Below, piece by piece: positions 1 through 12,234 of a stretch of 64,000 nt of DNA (positions are counted from its first letter, which is position 1; every line of letters starts with the position of its first letter). Source of the stretch: Eublepharis macularius (lineage: Eukaryota; Chordata; Lepidosauria; Squamata; Eublepharidae). The notes beneath the pieces are model-generated. The model worked only from the letters and a program-made list of their open reading frames with translations, was not told where the DNA came from and did not search any database. The stretch covers positions 64,061,766 through 64,125,765 of the forward strand of contig NC_072801.1 in NCBI RefSeq assembly GCF_028583425.1, read 5' to 3'. A program made the translations under genes and the position numbers.

Positions 1-610
1 AGCCAGGAACCTAAAATTCATCCCCAGGCTCAAAGTAGCAGCTGATTCAGGCATGGACTATCTGGCTCAGAGAAGCATTTGAAGAGGTTATATAGTGCTT
101 TGGCCTCCTAGAGACACCATTTCCAACCCAAGACCCACCTAGTGAAAGAAAGCTGCATATCCTAAGGAAACAAGTTTAGCATGTTCTATTAGGAATTGGG
201 CCTATGATATAACAAAGCCAACACACTTCCCGGATAATGGTCCACAGCACCACTGGGATTGCTGGAAGAGAGACGTTGGGGGAAAGGGGGTGCCAACAGT
301 AGCTTATTTACTATGGATCCAGTTTCCTGAAGATACAGACAAGGTGGTGCAAGGAAAAGATAACTGTAGGAGGTAGGGCAGGAAGGTGGAAGAGCCAAAG
401 AGTGCACACTTGCATGCAAGAGCTGGTCTCTAGGAATGAAGCAACACTTAGAATCAGGGAAGCATACCTAGTACACCTTCTAGCTCACAGGGTGAGAGGG
501 GTCTTGTGGATGGGAGGTGCACGATTTCAGAGGACAGTATAAAAGTAACCCTGGATGGTGCCATGTCTGATCTAGTGTAGCGACATCCTCCCCCTTTCCC
601 ATTCACTCAC
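1..610 (-). other. TBC1D10B intron, no recognised element
   Basis: This is the intron after the fourth TBC1D10B coding exon, cut by the window edge. I found no further TBC exon on the minus strand and no repeat I could name. Confidence 0.5.
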
Positions 611-1770
611 CCATGGCCTCCCCGAGCCACAAACATCTCATGAAACGGGAACTGCCTGTGCAGGTCTTTCTCAATCACATCGAGCCACTTGGGATCTCCA
701 GCTTGGCGCTCCAGTTCCTAATAAAAGAGGCAGATAAGGAAGGAAAGGCTGAGTGCTCACTTCCATTTCCCAGCTGAGACATTTACGGTGCTGTCCTAAG
801 CAGAGGTACCCCCTTCCAGGACCACTGACTTTAATGGACTGACAAGGGTGTAACTGTGGTACAACAGCACTGCAAGTCTCATCTTCTTATTACAACAGAG
901 AAGTGAAGGCCTGGAAGACTCTGAGAAAAAACACTCCACCCCACCTGAAGACTTTTATTTTGAGTGCAAAAAACCCTTCCTATGTTTTTTTTTTTCCTTT
1001 TTGGAATGAGCAAAATGGTTTTTACTCAGAATATGTAGTAAACCTTAAACAAAAATTGTTCATTCTACAGCACTGGATAATGAGAACTCCTATGTATAAT
1101 ATAGGAATATACTGTATATTTTCATACGCATGTTGTTTAAATGTGAGTAATTTTGTACATAAGCTTTAATGTGTAAGATGAATATAACATTATTATTTTT
1201 TGCTTATTTTTGCAAAATGTATACCCTCATAAGTGACCCTCATAAGTGACTCAAAGGTTGCTAACAGACTGCGCTGGTGGAGAGTGCCATCAAGTCACAG
1301 ATGAATAATGGCAACTCTTAGTGGGGCTTTTAAGGCAAGAGACTAACAGAAGTGGTTTGCCCTTGCCTGCCTCTGCAACCCTATTCTTCGCTGAAGGACT
1401 CCCATTCAATTACTAACGAACTCTGACCCTGCTTAGCTGCCCAGATCGGGCTTGTCTGGGCTATCCAGTTCAGGGTGCTAACAAATTAAATACATAATAA
1501 AAACCACATTTTAAAAAGCATCAAAAATAACGTAATTAAAACCATTCAAATCAGAGCTAAAATACATAAAACAATAAAACACTGAGCACAGTGAACTATT
1601 CAGTACTATATCAAGTTTAACTTGATATCCAAATGCACTGTTAATCCTAATGTGACTACAGGGGACTCCTTCAGTCCAAAGAACACGTTCATTTTTGTGT
1701 AATACAAAAACTGAGTTTTCTGTTTTCAGTTTTACTTGTCCGGCCTCTCAGGTGGTAAACATTCAGGTAC

Positions 1771-1845
<75 letters not shown>

Positions 1846-4800
1846 CCACAACAACATTCGATTTATATACTGCCCTTCAGGACAACTTAATGCCCACTCA
1901 GAGCGGTTTACAAAGTGTTATTATTACCCCACAACAATCACCCTGTGAGGTGGGTGGGGCTAAGAGAGCTCAAGAGAACTGTGACTCGCCCAAGGCCACC
2001 CAGCTGGCTTTGTGGAGGAGTGGGGAATCAAACCCGGCTCTCCAGATTAGAGTCCCGCGCTCTTAACCACTACACCAAACTGGCTCTGTGCTAAGGCAGC
2101 ATACAATGCAGCCAACTGCAGCCTGTTTGCTCCCTCGTGTTGGGTATGCCCACAATTTTGTGTGCAAAAAACTGCAGCATTTATTGTTTTGCTAGCTAAG
2201 TTACAAATGACACGTAAAATGTTTAGGCTTGACAAGAAAATAAGTACTGCAACTACTTCAATCTTTCGCAAAATTGCTTTTCACCAAAATACCCTGGGGA
2301 AAATGGTCTTCCGTGGTTTTAAAACTTCCAGTAGTCTAACCTCTCTAGTATGATAGCTCAAAAGAGGCGCTCCAAAAATACCTCAAATTTCCCCGGATTT
2401 TGATCCAGGAGGTCCTTGCTGTTTGAGAGAAGTTGCCAGGCTTTGGCACGGAGGGAAGAAGGAATCCCCTTCCGGCAACGCAACTTCACCTGCAAGGAGA
2501 TGGAGAAGCGATTAAATAAATACAGAGAAACAATAAGCAAACAAGGTAATCAGAACACCAGTTGGGATCTTTCCCCACAGCAGCCAGGAAAGCAGTTTGG
2601 ACCTCTGCTCACCTTCTGGAATCTGCGCGACAGCCATTTGTCCCAGTGGGAAAGCATATCCAGCCACTTCAGTTCCCGTTGTCTGGACACATCCACCGGG
2701 ATGATGCACTCGCTGCAGAAGGAAGGGGAAGGAGGACATACTGAGCAAGGAAGAGGCGGACTGTGAGCTCTCTCCCAAGCTGAACATCCATATGAAACAT
2801 TTAAGAAATGTGCATGCATTTGCTTATTTGGAATGATTTATGCTGCTTCTGATATTCATGGAAAGGGACATGCTGTGCACCGAACTGCTGCCTCCCCAAA
2901 AACCTTCTCAGCCTATCCTCTAAGATTTCACTGGGCACATAGCAACACGCCCCTTACATGAAAATTATTCAGCCATGCTTTGCAGAGTGGGTGTGCGGAG
3001 CAAAGAGACAGCCTTTTTTCCAGATCCTTCTTCTCACTCCACTGGTGAGGATCTTCAAGATCCTCACCTCCACCCTCATACTCAGAGGTACAAGAGAACC
3101 TGGTAAGGCAGACCACAATCACCCCCTGAACCAGCATGCATTCAGCTGTCACCCGACCCACAAGATATAATTTCTCTTAACTTCCATTTCCTCAAATGAG
3201 TTTTACGCCATTTGTTTTCCCCCACAAGGGATGCCAGCTCCAAGTTGGAAAATGCCTGGAGATTTAGGGGGTGAAGCTTGGAGAGAACGGGATTTGGGAA
3301 ACCTCAGCAGGGTATAATGCCATACAGTCCACTCCATTTTCTCCAGGGGAACTAATCTCTATGACCGGAAGAACAGTTGTAATTCCGGGAGATCTCCAGC
3401 CAACACCTGGAAGCTGGCAACCCTATTCCCCACACAGTATACAGAACCTTGGCCAAATTCTGCTCTTGCCTTGCTGCCTCAAAAGGAGACTGTAGGACGA
3501 GCGAACACCAAGAGGAACTAATATCATATGAGTCTCCTGTGGTCTGCTTGAGATAACGTTCCTGAAAGGTCCATGCATCAGAAGATTTGTGGCCGAGCTA
3601 AAGTAGATGATGAATTTAACAGAGGCACTACTCAATTAGCTACAAATTAGCTGGGTCACGGGTAGTGTGCTGAGCAAAGAAAAGGAAATCAAACCAGCCC
3701 TACTTGCGTGGGTGGGTGGGTGGGAATTGAAAGGGATACAGCCTCACAGGCCCCACGTCAGATTCAGTTAAGAAACCTTAAGGAAGACGATTGCACAGAA
3801 GGCACTGGGCAGAGCTCCTTTTAACAGAAACCCAGCAAGAAACAGGAAGGGCGGCTTGCCAAACAGGAAGTTGCGGGGCAGTTTTATTGAGAAAAAAAAG
3901 AGCCAGGGAGGGAACCAAAGACAGGGAAGAAGGGAACTACTGTGTATTGGGGAAGTATTCCTCTCCCACAGCTAGGCCTCTAAAGACTCGCACTTCCAAA
4001 AACATTCTACTCGTCTTCCAAAGAAGATTTCTAGGCCTCATCTTGCTCAAGGATGAATTGACTTTGGCCAAAAAAATTCCACTCCCTTCCCCGCGCCTAA
4101 CAATGGAAACTTCATTTGGGCATTTCCTTTGTGTCAAGTTTATTTATTTACTTAGAAAATTTCTACGCTAAAAGTAGAAAAAGTAAAACATAAAAAAATC
4201 ATTAAAAGCATAAAAATGTATTAACTATTAAAAACCTAGCCATCAAAGCACAAAAACAGTACCACACGTTTAACAGCCTAAAATTATCCACATAAAACAG
4301 GCAAGGTAAAAACAATTTTAAAAGCTTAACTTCCTCAGCTAAAAGCTTGGGCAAAAAGAGATGTTTTAGCCTGGAGCCCAAAAGACAGTAAAAGCAGGCA
4401 CCAAGCAAACCTTAAGGTCATTTCACAGGTGAGGTGCCACCACTGAAAAAGCTCCGTCTCTGGTTGCTCCGCACCTCACCTGTGATGGAAAGTGGGCACA
4501 GAGAGAAAGTCTTGAGAAGAGGGCCTCAACAGGTAGGCTGAAGAGGACAGAGAGAGTATAATCCTTTAAGTACCTTGTCCCCCAAACACTTAGGGCTTAA
4601 ATGTTAAGAAGCAGCATACTCAGATGTCCTGCTCTTCCTCTAAGAAATTCAAAGTAGCATCAATGGGGTTATTTTATCCTCTCATCAACTGATACAATTG
4701 AGAACCTTCCAAGGTGACTTATTATTATTTCTAATATTTATTATTTTCATACTCTTCTCCCCACTGGGGACTCAAGGCAGCCAACAACATCATTTTCCCT

Positions 4801-7800
4801 CCTCCACTTTAGCCTAAAATATACCCTGTGAAGGTTAGGATAAAAGACAACAGAGTTTACTGACCCCAAGTCATCCTGCAAGCCTCCATGGCAGAGTGGA
4901 GACTCTAACCTGGATTTCCAAGATCCTAGTCTAGGATTTTAACTGTTACACCACACCAGCTCTTTAATCGCTTTCCCATCAAACAAATGATCAAGGCTTG
5001 CGTTAAACCTTGGGCTTCCCTCATCAAACGCTGTTTGTCTAGCCACAGACCACTAGACAGACACAGCGTAAGAAGTATTTCATAGCCTAAGATAAACCAG
5101 GTCAGGCACATTTTAACCATTGCTGAGGTACTGGGATAAAGTTGGGAAGAAAGCTAAACACCTGAGTGTTGAGGGCTTTCTGATCTGTGGATCTATCTAT
5201 TCCATGTGTCTAGCAAGAGGGAAGAGAGAGGGGTGTGAGTGAAAGGAAAAGAGAAGTTTGATAATGCTGGAGGAGCAGGCAGGCCACACTGGAGTTGATT
5301 GAACCCCCTTGGGGTGCAGGTCCCGTCTCTCTAGGGATAATAACAACATTCGATTTATATACTGCCCTTCAAGACAACTTAACACCCACTCAGAGCAGTT
5401 TACAAAGTATGTTGTTATTATCTCCACAACAAAACACCCTGTGAGGTGGGTGGGGCTGAGAGAGCTCCTAGAAGCTGTGACTGACCCAAGGTCACCCAGC
5501 TGGCTTCAAGTGGAGAAGTGGGGAATCAAACCCGGATCTGATGTGGGGCAACAGATCTGCTGCCCTGTGCCATCACTTGTGCTCTCCCTATCCATAAATA
5601 AAACAAATACTATAGTATGGCCCCATAAGACTCCAGCACTCTCTTCTCCAAAGGGAAACAACTCAGGTAAAACAGGTAACCCTGGAACTTATCAATTCAG
5701 GAATGAGAGGCTCCTAACAACAACACTTTGATCTTGGCTTCATGCTACACCCAAAACAACCAAGGAATCTTCATTTTCTACATCGCAATCTGAGAGTCTC
5801 TGTTAAACCCCGCCTATAGGTGGAAGGCACACAATGCAGAACCCTGCTGAAACTAAACCAGCTTGGATCTGACCTTTGGGTTGGACCCTACCAGTTTTTC
5901 TGATGGCAAAAAGTGAGGAGGGGCCAGTTTTGACCATGAAGAAGCTATGCCAGGTACTGTGGATTTGGCACAGATGAAAGCCATGCAGGGTGAGAGATGC
6001 TGGCGGGGAGGGGAGGTCAGATGAGACCGAGAAGAAAAGCTAGCAGGATCCAACCTCGCATCTGCATGAGAGACCCACGTATACCACCTGGGTTCTGCAA
6101 AAGACAAACGGTGATATACAAGTGTAACAAGCAAACCAAAAACGAAAAAGAGCAAAGCATTCCTGAAGTGAGGTTGAAAATCTTCCCCAAGCAGTTTTCC
6201 CTTTCTTGGTTCTATCCAGCTCCATTTCTTACTGGCCCCTTCAGCAATTATCTTTATTCAACAACCAGCTTTCCTTGTGGCTTCCAGCTCCATAAGCAGC
6301 CAAAAGATAACAGAAGGTAGTCCAGACAGAACAACAGCAAATTCCTTTAGGGCCAAAGAACTTTCAAACATTTGGTTCTGCCACACAAACAAAGCAAAGA
6401 AAGCTACACACCACACCCTGCTGCCCCGTCAGCTGGGGAAAGAAATCCCTAATCCCCAACACAAACACGTTTTCTTACCATACACTATTCTGCAGGTGAA
6501 CACACAAACTGTGCAAAACCACCAAGAATTTCTACTTGTCAGATTAGCAACTGAAAGCAAATCTCATTATTGAAATAATCTACACAAATCAGGGCTGTCT
6601 GCACAAATGCAGTGGTTTTTAAAGAGTATTTTTGGCAGAACTGGGTATGATGTATTCTAAATAAATCCTTACTAAACAGCCATCACGGACCTTTCCTGTA
6701 TGAATGTGTCGACTCTCCTTCTAAAAATATGGCCATTAACCTACTGCATGGTGGCAAACTCCATCAATTATTTATGTGTTGTGTGAAGAAGAAGAAGATC
6801 CTTATGCACTAGTAAGTGATTAAGGATGGAGGAGACACATTCACAGAGGGAAGGCCCACCCACAGCCATTAGCCACAAAAGCTTACCATGTTCAGAGCAG
6901 GAAAGACTCTAATTACAAGCTGCCAGGGACAAACAACAGGAGTTGGCTATTGTGCCTCTGCCTGGCTTTGAGCCTCCTCAAGGCATCTGACTGGCCACTG
7001 TGGGAGACACGAGTGCCGGACTACGCAGATTTCAGATCCATGCCAGCAAAGTTGTTCTTACATTCTTAATTATTACATCACTAAGAGGGAGGAAAAAGAG
7101 TCAGGATCAAACAAGGTTAACAAACTCTCTGCAGTCGGGAGATTTGAGGAGACTTGATCATCTGGAGGGTTTTTTTAGTCTCTGAAGTCAAAGACGGCTG
7201 CCAAATTCTGTATGAGGAGCGTTACTACACACGACAAGTGCAGCAATGTCACTTTCTCGACACCCACATTCTCTCCAATAGCATGCAAGGCCCCGACAAC
7301 ATAGGGGTCGTAGCAGAGGTTCCCCCTCGGCCCACTAAAACTTTGGCTCTTAAGGAACCATGTGAGTTAAAAGACATCCCTAAGCCTTCCACCAGCCAGC
7401 AAGGCCCAGCAGTTCCATACTCAGGAATCCAAGGAAGCACGGCAGGTTATATTACCAGGCTTAGCTATACACTTGAAGGCGACTGGCTCTTGCAGGTACC
7501 TCCAAGGGGTGTTTTGAATCTCCCTAACATCCCTTATCACGTAACTAGGAAAGTCTGGCAGAGAGGCAGGGAGGGGACCGAGAAGGGCACATTCCTTTGG
7601 GCAGAGATCAAAAAACTCCTTGCTAGCAAAATCACATTGTCTCACTCCTGCTGCACAATCATCATCACAAAGAACGTATCAATCTCTGCCCATTTGATCG
7701 TGCAGCCCACCCCCACCCAGACTGCAAATTGTTTTTAAAACTAATGGAAGCTTTAAATGTAGCTGACAACTGAGGACTGCAGTGGAGGGGACCAGTGCTG

Positions 7801-10465
7801 CTCAGAAGAAGCAAACAGAAGCCAAGCTACATGTGTGAATGCCCTCTTGAGGCCAAGAGTCCACTCCCTGGGAAATTCCTTCCATAATTCTTTTGCAACA
7901 GCGGGGTCAGACTGAGAGGACAAAACAATTCCTGGAAAGTACTCTACACCTTCCTCCACCATGCTCCGGATGGAAGGAGGATTTCTGGGCACAGCAGTGG
8001 CCACTACACAGCTTGCCTTCCAGCAGCCACTGCACAAATTGCCTGGGCTGGGCATGGTGGCTCCCAGTACACAACTTGCCTGCCAGCTCCCACAACATAC
8101 CCAAACTTTGCCTAGGACGGTAGCCTGCCAGCAGCCACTACCTGGTGCCATGCCATCACATGACTCACCTGGGCACTGTGGGCCTCCTTCTGCTCAGCAG
8201 CTGCTTGTCCTAAGCCCCAAGTCAAAGCATGTGAGGGCTCAGAAGGGTAGACCTCCTAGAACTTTTCCCACTGGCCAATCCACCTTTGTTCAGCAGTCAA
8301 AGCTGCATGTAGTTTTATTGAGAGCTTGAAGGCCATACAAGCTACCAGGCTGGGATACACAAACCATGATCCATTCATCCCTGCATCCCATCTGCAGGGA
8401 GACGAGGAGGTAATGAAGTGGTCCATTCTTTCAGACCTTTCTAGCAACTGGGAAACTTGAACATTACATGTTAAGAACTGGAGATGGAAAAAGCCTGTGT
8501 AGATGTGGCTAATCCTTGGTCAGCTCCATACTGCAAGAGAGTCAATTCCTTGATCGTGCTTATCTCCATTTGCCAACCCCATCAAACATATGATGTTAAT
8601 GTGGAGGCTTATGTGGACGGTAACGCCGCAGATGCAGAGACATTTTATTCTACTCTACCCATTTAAAGACTCATCAAAATAATAGCCGGGATCCACACAA
8701 CTATAGGGAATGCTAATTCTCTCATCCACCTCCAACCCCCAAAGGAGTTTGGGACAAAGATTAGTTTGCAAGAAATACAAGCGCTCTGCCATAATGAGTA
8801 ATACAAAAGAACAGCCAGCACTCTTCCAATGAAGTCATACGCCCAAAGAGATTATTTTAATTTCAGGCCAATGAGGGCAGAGTCCAAGCTGAAGAGGAAA
8901 AAAAGAGTTATGGAAAAAAAGAAAAAGAAATGAAATCACAGCCATATTTGTTTGGAGAAACAAGTTACTTAACAAAACAGATTCTACCAAAATGTTAACA
9001 GTCAAAGTTGGGAAGACATAAGCCATTTGAGGATGTCGCCCAAACAAGCAGGATATCAGCAGTTCCTACCTAACTTGAATGATAGTTTCCCGAGCACCAG
9101 AAAATTTTGCAACTTCACATAAAGAACTTTTCATTCTCAGAGGCTTGGAGGAAGCCAAGTACAATTTGTTAAAGATCGCTTTACAAACTTCTTGTATGCC
9201 GAGCACAGGATGCTTAATTAGAGTCAAAGGGAAGAAACAGTTTGTCTACTAGGAACGATCTAATAACCAATGCCAATTAGAAACAAAATTCCATATTGTA
9301 TGTCTAGATCCAAGCCAGTACTCCCCAAACTAAGATTACACCTTTCAAAAAATAAAGCACAAAGCGCCTGCAGATGATGTCTTAACCAGTGGCCATCCTG
9401 TCAGAGTAATAATTTGCCAGAGGATGTTTCCCAACTTTGTGATTTTTCTGTTAAATGTATCCTCCATGCCACCTCTACAGAATGATAACCTCCCTGGGGA
9501 AGAAAGGTTATATATTTCATTCCTAGTATCCTTGCCTTGTTTGGAGCAGCCATCTTGCTAAACTCATCTGTCCCCAGATAAAGGACAGTCATATACCCTA
9601 AAGAGGGAGAGAGCTATCATTTTGGTGCCAATACTTACGGCACAGCAGAAGACTGGCTGCCCTCAAGGAAGCCATATCTGTCTGTCTTACGGTATGTTAT
9701 TCCATTGATCTCGGAATCTGAGCCCACAGAGCTAGCATCATCAAGGAATCCAGTGCTGGTCAGTGACTCCACGGTGCCTGACATAAGACTGACAGAATCC
9801 AAGTAGCTCAAGGTGTCAGGAGCTGGAGGAGCCTTGGGTGCTGGAGTGCCCAGGCTAGATTGGGAACCCAGGTCTTGAGATGGTTGCGAAGAGGGAGGAT
9901 TGTGAGGTTCTGAACCTCCAGTGGGCGAAGTCTTTTCTGGAGGCGAGCCAGGGCTAGGTGCTACCACGACCACCGCAGGCGACATTGGCGCAACCAGGAG
10001 GGGCTTCATCGTGGTCTCTGTGGGGAAATCCACAGGCGGTGACATTACGCTGACATCAGGCGACGATGTCACCAAGGTACCATTAACTGTTGCCCCAGGA
10101 GCCAGTGAATTCGACACAGGTTCCATCACTGCAGAAGATGCATCCCCCTCTGGAATCCTGTCCACACGCACCGCTTCAGAATCAGATGCCACGTGTTCTA
10201 GAGAAGCCACGTCTCCATTATCGTTGGCCACCAGAGACATCTCTATGGTCATGACAGTTGATGTCATTTCTGGGGCAATGCACGATGCTTCAGTCTTTAC
10301 ACTGGTCAGCATAGCTGCTTCCCTGGTTTCCATTCCTACCAAGTTGTCCACTGGCTCTACTGATGCCACAGGAGCTGGGCCCAGCCCCTTAAGAGCATGG
10401 AGCATTGAGCGGGGAGCATTGTATCGAGGAGGGGGTGCTGGGGGGTCCTCCGAACCAGTCTCCAT
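611..10465 (-). CDS. TBC1D10B: TBC1D10B, TBC-domain Rab GTPase-activating protein, 5' part (exons 1-4)
   Basis: TBC1D10 proteins stimulate GTP hydrolysis by Rab GTPases. Four coding exons are visible: 9639-10465, 2613-2712, 2382-2489 and 611-717, all with GT-AG borders and compatible phases (2,0,0,2). The first exon starts with METG like the human protein. It encodes about 275 residues rich in Pro, Ser and Thr, ending in a conserved block with [16 protein letters not shown] and SDSEING. The next exons carry [15 protein letters not shown], then [17 protein letters not shown], where the TBC domain begins, then the [21 protein letters not shown] block. The catalytic Arg and Gln finger motifs lie in later exons beyond base 1. 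The frame is open upstream of METG to an ATG at 10654, but METG matches the family start. Intron 1 is about 6.9 kb. The closest alternatives, TBC1D10A and C, fit the N-terminal block less well. Confidence 0.95.
1267..1475 (-). mobile_element. 5S rRNA-derived SINE
   Basis: Read on the minus strand, this contains the 5S rRNA internal promoter region (a diverged form of CTAAGCAGGGT, then TTGAATGGGAG). It is followed by the same 3' body (GGCAAACCACTTCTGTTAGTC) as the copies near 34.1 and 36.5 kb. An 8-bp duplication, TGCTAACA, flanks it at 1259-1266 and 1476-1483. It lies in a TBC1D10B intron. Confidence 0.8.
1771..1858 (+). repeat. (AAT)n to (AAC)n microsatellite
   Basis: About 14 AAT repeats run directly into about 13 AAC repeats. 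On the minus strand this is a GTT/ATT tail following the SINE at 1859-2088, so it is probably the expanded 3' tail of that SINE. Confidence 0.9.
1859..2088 (-). mobile_element. tRNA-derived SINE (GTT-tailed family)
   Basis: On the minus strand it starts with a tRNA-like head: TGGTGTAGTGGTTAAGAG resembles an A box and GGTTTGATTCCC a B box. A body with CACAGGGTGATTGTTGTGG follows, with a tail reading TATATAAATCG before the GTT repeat. It matches the plus-strand copy near 53.0 kb closely. Confidence 0.85.
3229..3425 (+). mobile_element. MITE-like repeat with GTTGCCA termini
   Basis: This is one of at least seven copies in the window of an element whose ends read GGGTTGCCAAC...CTGGAG and whose inner arms read TTCTCCAGGGGAACT and AATTCCGGGAGATCTCCAG. 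The termini are inverted repeats. I cannot assign the superfamily. Other copies lie at 11444-11716, 32217-32448 and 47676-47882, with fragments near 27.5, 32.1, 33.1 and 33.9 kb. Confidence 0.75.
4140..4610 (-). mobile_element. Probable LINE 3' tail, diverged
   Basis: On the minus strand, a region resembling reptile LINE 3' ends (GGAGCTTTTTCAGTGGTGGC) runs into an A-rich segment ending in a TAAATAAATAAA-like tail. The family is uncertain; it is L2/CR1-like at best. Confidence 0.4.
4716..4967 (-). mobile_element. tRNA-derived SINE, diverged copy
   Basis: On the minus strand the head reads AGAGCTGGTGTGGTGTAAC and the body ends with GCTGCCTTGAGTCCCCAGTG. It belongs to the same broad class as the GTT-tailed SINE but to a different, older subfamily. 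Confidence 0.65.
5338..5541 (-). mobile_element. tRNA-derived SINE, 5'-truncated
   Basis: This is the same family as 1859-2088. The ATTCGATTTATATACTGCCC end and the AAGGTCACCCAGCTGGCTTC middle are clear. The tRNA-like head is lost just past the B box. Confidence 0.8.
5560..9638 (-). other. Rest of TBC1D10B intron 1, no recognised gene
   Basis: I found no exon on either strand that resembles a known protein. The longest plus-strand ORF (7154-7738, 194 codons) has no motif, no splice support and no promoter, and looks like chance. Confidence 0.5.
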
Positions 10466-10639
10466 GACTACAGGGGGGCCGTCCCCCCCAGAGGGGGGGA
10501 TGTAGCCTAGCTGCCCAGCCAAGGCCTCAGCTTGGAGGGAAGCAGCAGCCCAGCACTCCCCCCTCTTACCTAGATAGAAGTACCAACAGTATGAGAGGCT
10601 ACCACCCCGGCCTGCGCGCGCACCCCCAGGCTGTGCAGC

Positions 10640-11410
10640 CACAAGCTCACCCAATCATCACCAAGGAGGAAAGTAAGCCTGACCAATCGCAAGAGAGAGA
10701 GGCATAGGGGTGCCAGGGGGACTGGGGTGAGGGCGGGACTTGTTGAAAACAGTCCAATCGAAATAGAGCAGGACACGGTGCTCAACCAATCGGTAACGCG
10801 CCCTAGGAGATGGAGATAAAAAAGAGGAAGGGCGGTAAGAAGGAACTCGTCAAAAAGGAGGGACTAACGGGAAGCGTCTGCCAATCGCGAACCGCCTATC
10901 AAAAACCAGAAATCCGTTTTCTTCACCAAAGGATTGTTTAACCAATCGGAACCGGCTTGTCTGCAATGATGGAAGGAAGGAGGACGGGATGGGTGGGGTT
11001 ACAGATTTGCTTAGCCTATAGGAGGGGGCGCCTTCAATAATTCTCCAGCAAGAGTGAAAATTTAACCCTTCCGAGTCAGCGAATGCACGTGATGCTTGCA
11101 GGCGGGACAACGGGAGAGCAAACGTCAATCAAGAGGAGGCCGTAGCGGAACGTTGTGGGAAAGTGAGCGGCGTGCTCTCGAACCAATGGAACGCACAGGT
11201 ATGGAATCGGTCTGACGAAAGACTAGGGGACGTTTCTGGTGGGACCAGATAGGCTAATAGGGTTTACGGTACTTAGCTGACATCATCTTTTACCAATCAA
11301 ATTCAAGGATTTTGAGCATATCCTCTTGAGTGCCACATTCTGGGACAAATAAGAGTACGCCTAGGTGGCGAGTAAGGGGGGGGGGGATTGGGATCGTGAT
11401 TGGCACTTAA
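10640..11410 (-). promoter_or_regulatory. TBC1D10B promoter with array of CCAAT boxes
   Basis: Eight forward CCAAT motifs start at 10651, 10683, 10754, 10786, 10881, 10942, 11183 and 11293, and one inverted motif (ATTGG) lies at 11399. Most read CCAATC. Several spacings are 32, 32, 95 and 61 bp, close to multiples of three helical turns. The region is moderately CpG-rich and lies directly upstream of the first TBC1D10B exon. CCAAT boxes bind NF-Y; the arrangement suggests an NF-Y-driven, TATA-less promoter. There is no TATA box in a sensible place. Confidence 0.7.
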
Positions 11411-11443
11411 TTTGATGAATGGGAAATGAACGTGGGGGCTTCG

Positions 11444-11716
11444 TGCCAACCTCCAGGTGGTGGCTGGAGATCTCCCGGAATTACAACTGACCTCCAGGCC
11501 ACAGAGAAGAGTTCCTCTAGAGAAAATGGCTGCTTTAAAGGGTGGACTCTGTGGCTTTAAACCTCACGGAGATCCCTCGTCTCGCCCAACTCGGCCTTCC
11601 CCAGGCTCCACCACCCCAAATCTCCAGGGATTTCCGAAACTGGGACCGATCTCTGTTGTCTGGCGATCAGCTGTGATTCCCGGAGATCTCCACGTGCCCC
11701 CTAGACGTGGGCAACC
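11444..11716 (-). mobile_element. MITE-like repeat with GTTGCCA termini, composite
   Basis: A minus-oriented copy (from GCCAACCTCCAGGTGGTG) appears joined to part of a second, forward copy that ends GATCTCCACGTG...GGGCAACCCT. This may be two insertions or a rearranged one. Confidence 0.65.
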
Positions 11717-11719
11717 CTC

Positions 11720-12060
11720 CTTCATTTCGTGTACAGCGTGCTTCACGCGCCTTGAGCTGCTGTGCGGTTAGGAGGCGTTCGACGGGTCTGGTCTGCTGGC
11801 CAAAAACTGCGCCACTGAGATCCCTCTCATGCGGCCGAGGAGAGTTCAGCGTTGTCTGCGGAGCCTGGGAGTCCCAGAGGAGCCCCAGAGGCGCATCTCC
11901 AGGCCGGCAGGGAGGCTCGTCTTCCATCTTGGGCGTGTGCCCAGGAGGAGGATGTGTCAGCTCAGCAGGGGTGGCTGTAAAAGGCCCAGAAGGTCGGGGT
12001 CGCCTGAGCTGAACGGACAGTTTCTTTCAGGCGCTTTTCTAGAGCTTCGCTATTTCTCCT
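11720..12060. other. GC-rich stretch between TBC1D10B and MYLPF
   Basis: This stretch is locally CpG-rich with no recognisable coding exon. It could be an outlying part of the TBC1D10B CpG island or a divergent noncoding promoter. The plus-strand ORF at 11707-12012 has no family signature. Confidence 0.35.
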
Positions 12061-12234
12061 CAGTTTAGAAATAAAAATTCCAGATTTATTTCCCCTCATC
12101 CTTCTTCACCATCCCCACCAGTTTTTCCTCCCAGTTGCTGTTTCTTTCCCCTGTTCATTCCTCTGTTTCCTCTTAGTGACTCCACTTGGTCTTAACATCT
12201 TTTTTTCTATTTCACAGGCCGTTTCAGCAGGATT

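Noticed and set aside
1736-1948. ORFs with long Asn, Ile or Thr runs
   Set aside because: These are translations of the AAT/AAC microsatellite.
7154-7738. 194-codon plus-strand ORF in TBC1D10B intron 1
   Set aside because: It has no motif, no promoter and no splice support; its composition looks like ordinary intron sequence.
7753-8151. 132-codon minus-strand ORF with Cys/Ser-rich repeats
   Set aside because: The repeated look comes from short CAGCAGCCACT-type repeats in the DNA; there is no domain or start context.
9921-10505. 194-codon plus-strand ORF
   Set aside because: It is a shadow of the TBC1D10B first exon, whose minus-strand protein matches the family.
11707-12012. 101-codon plus-strand ORF in GC-rich sequence
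   Set aside because: GC-rich DNA lacks stops; there is no family signature, and overlapping frames are also open.
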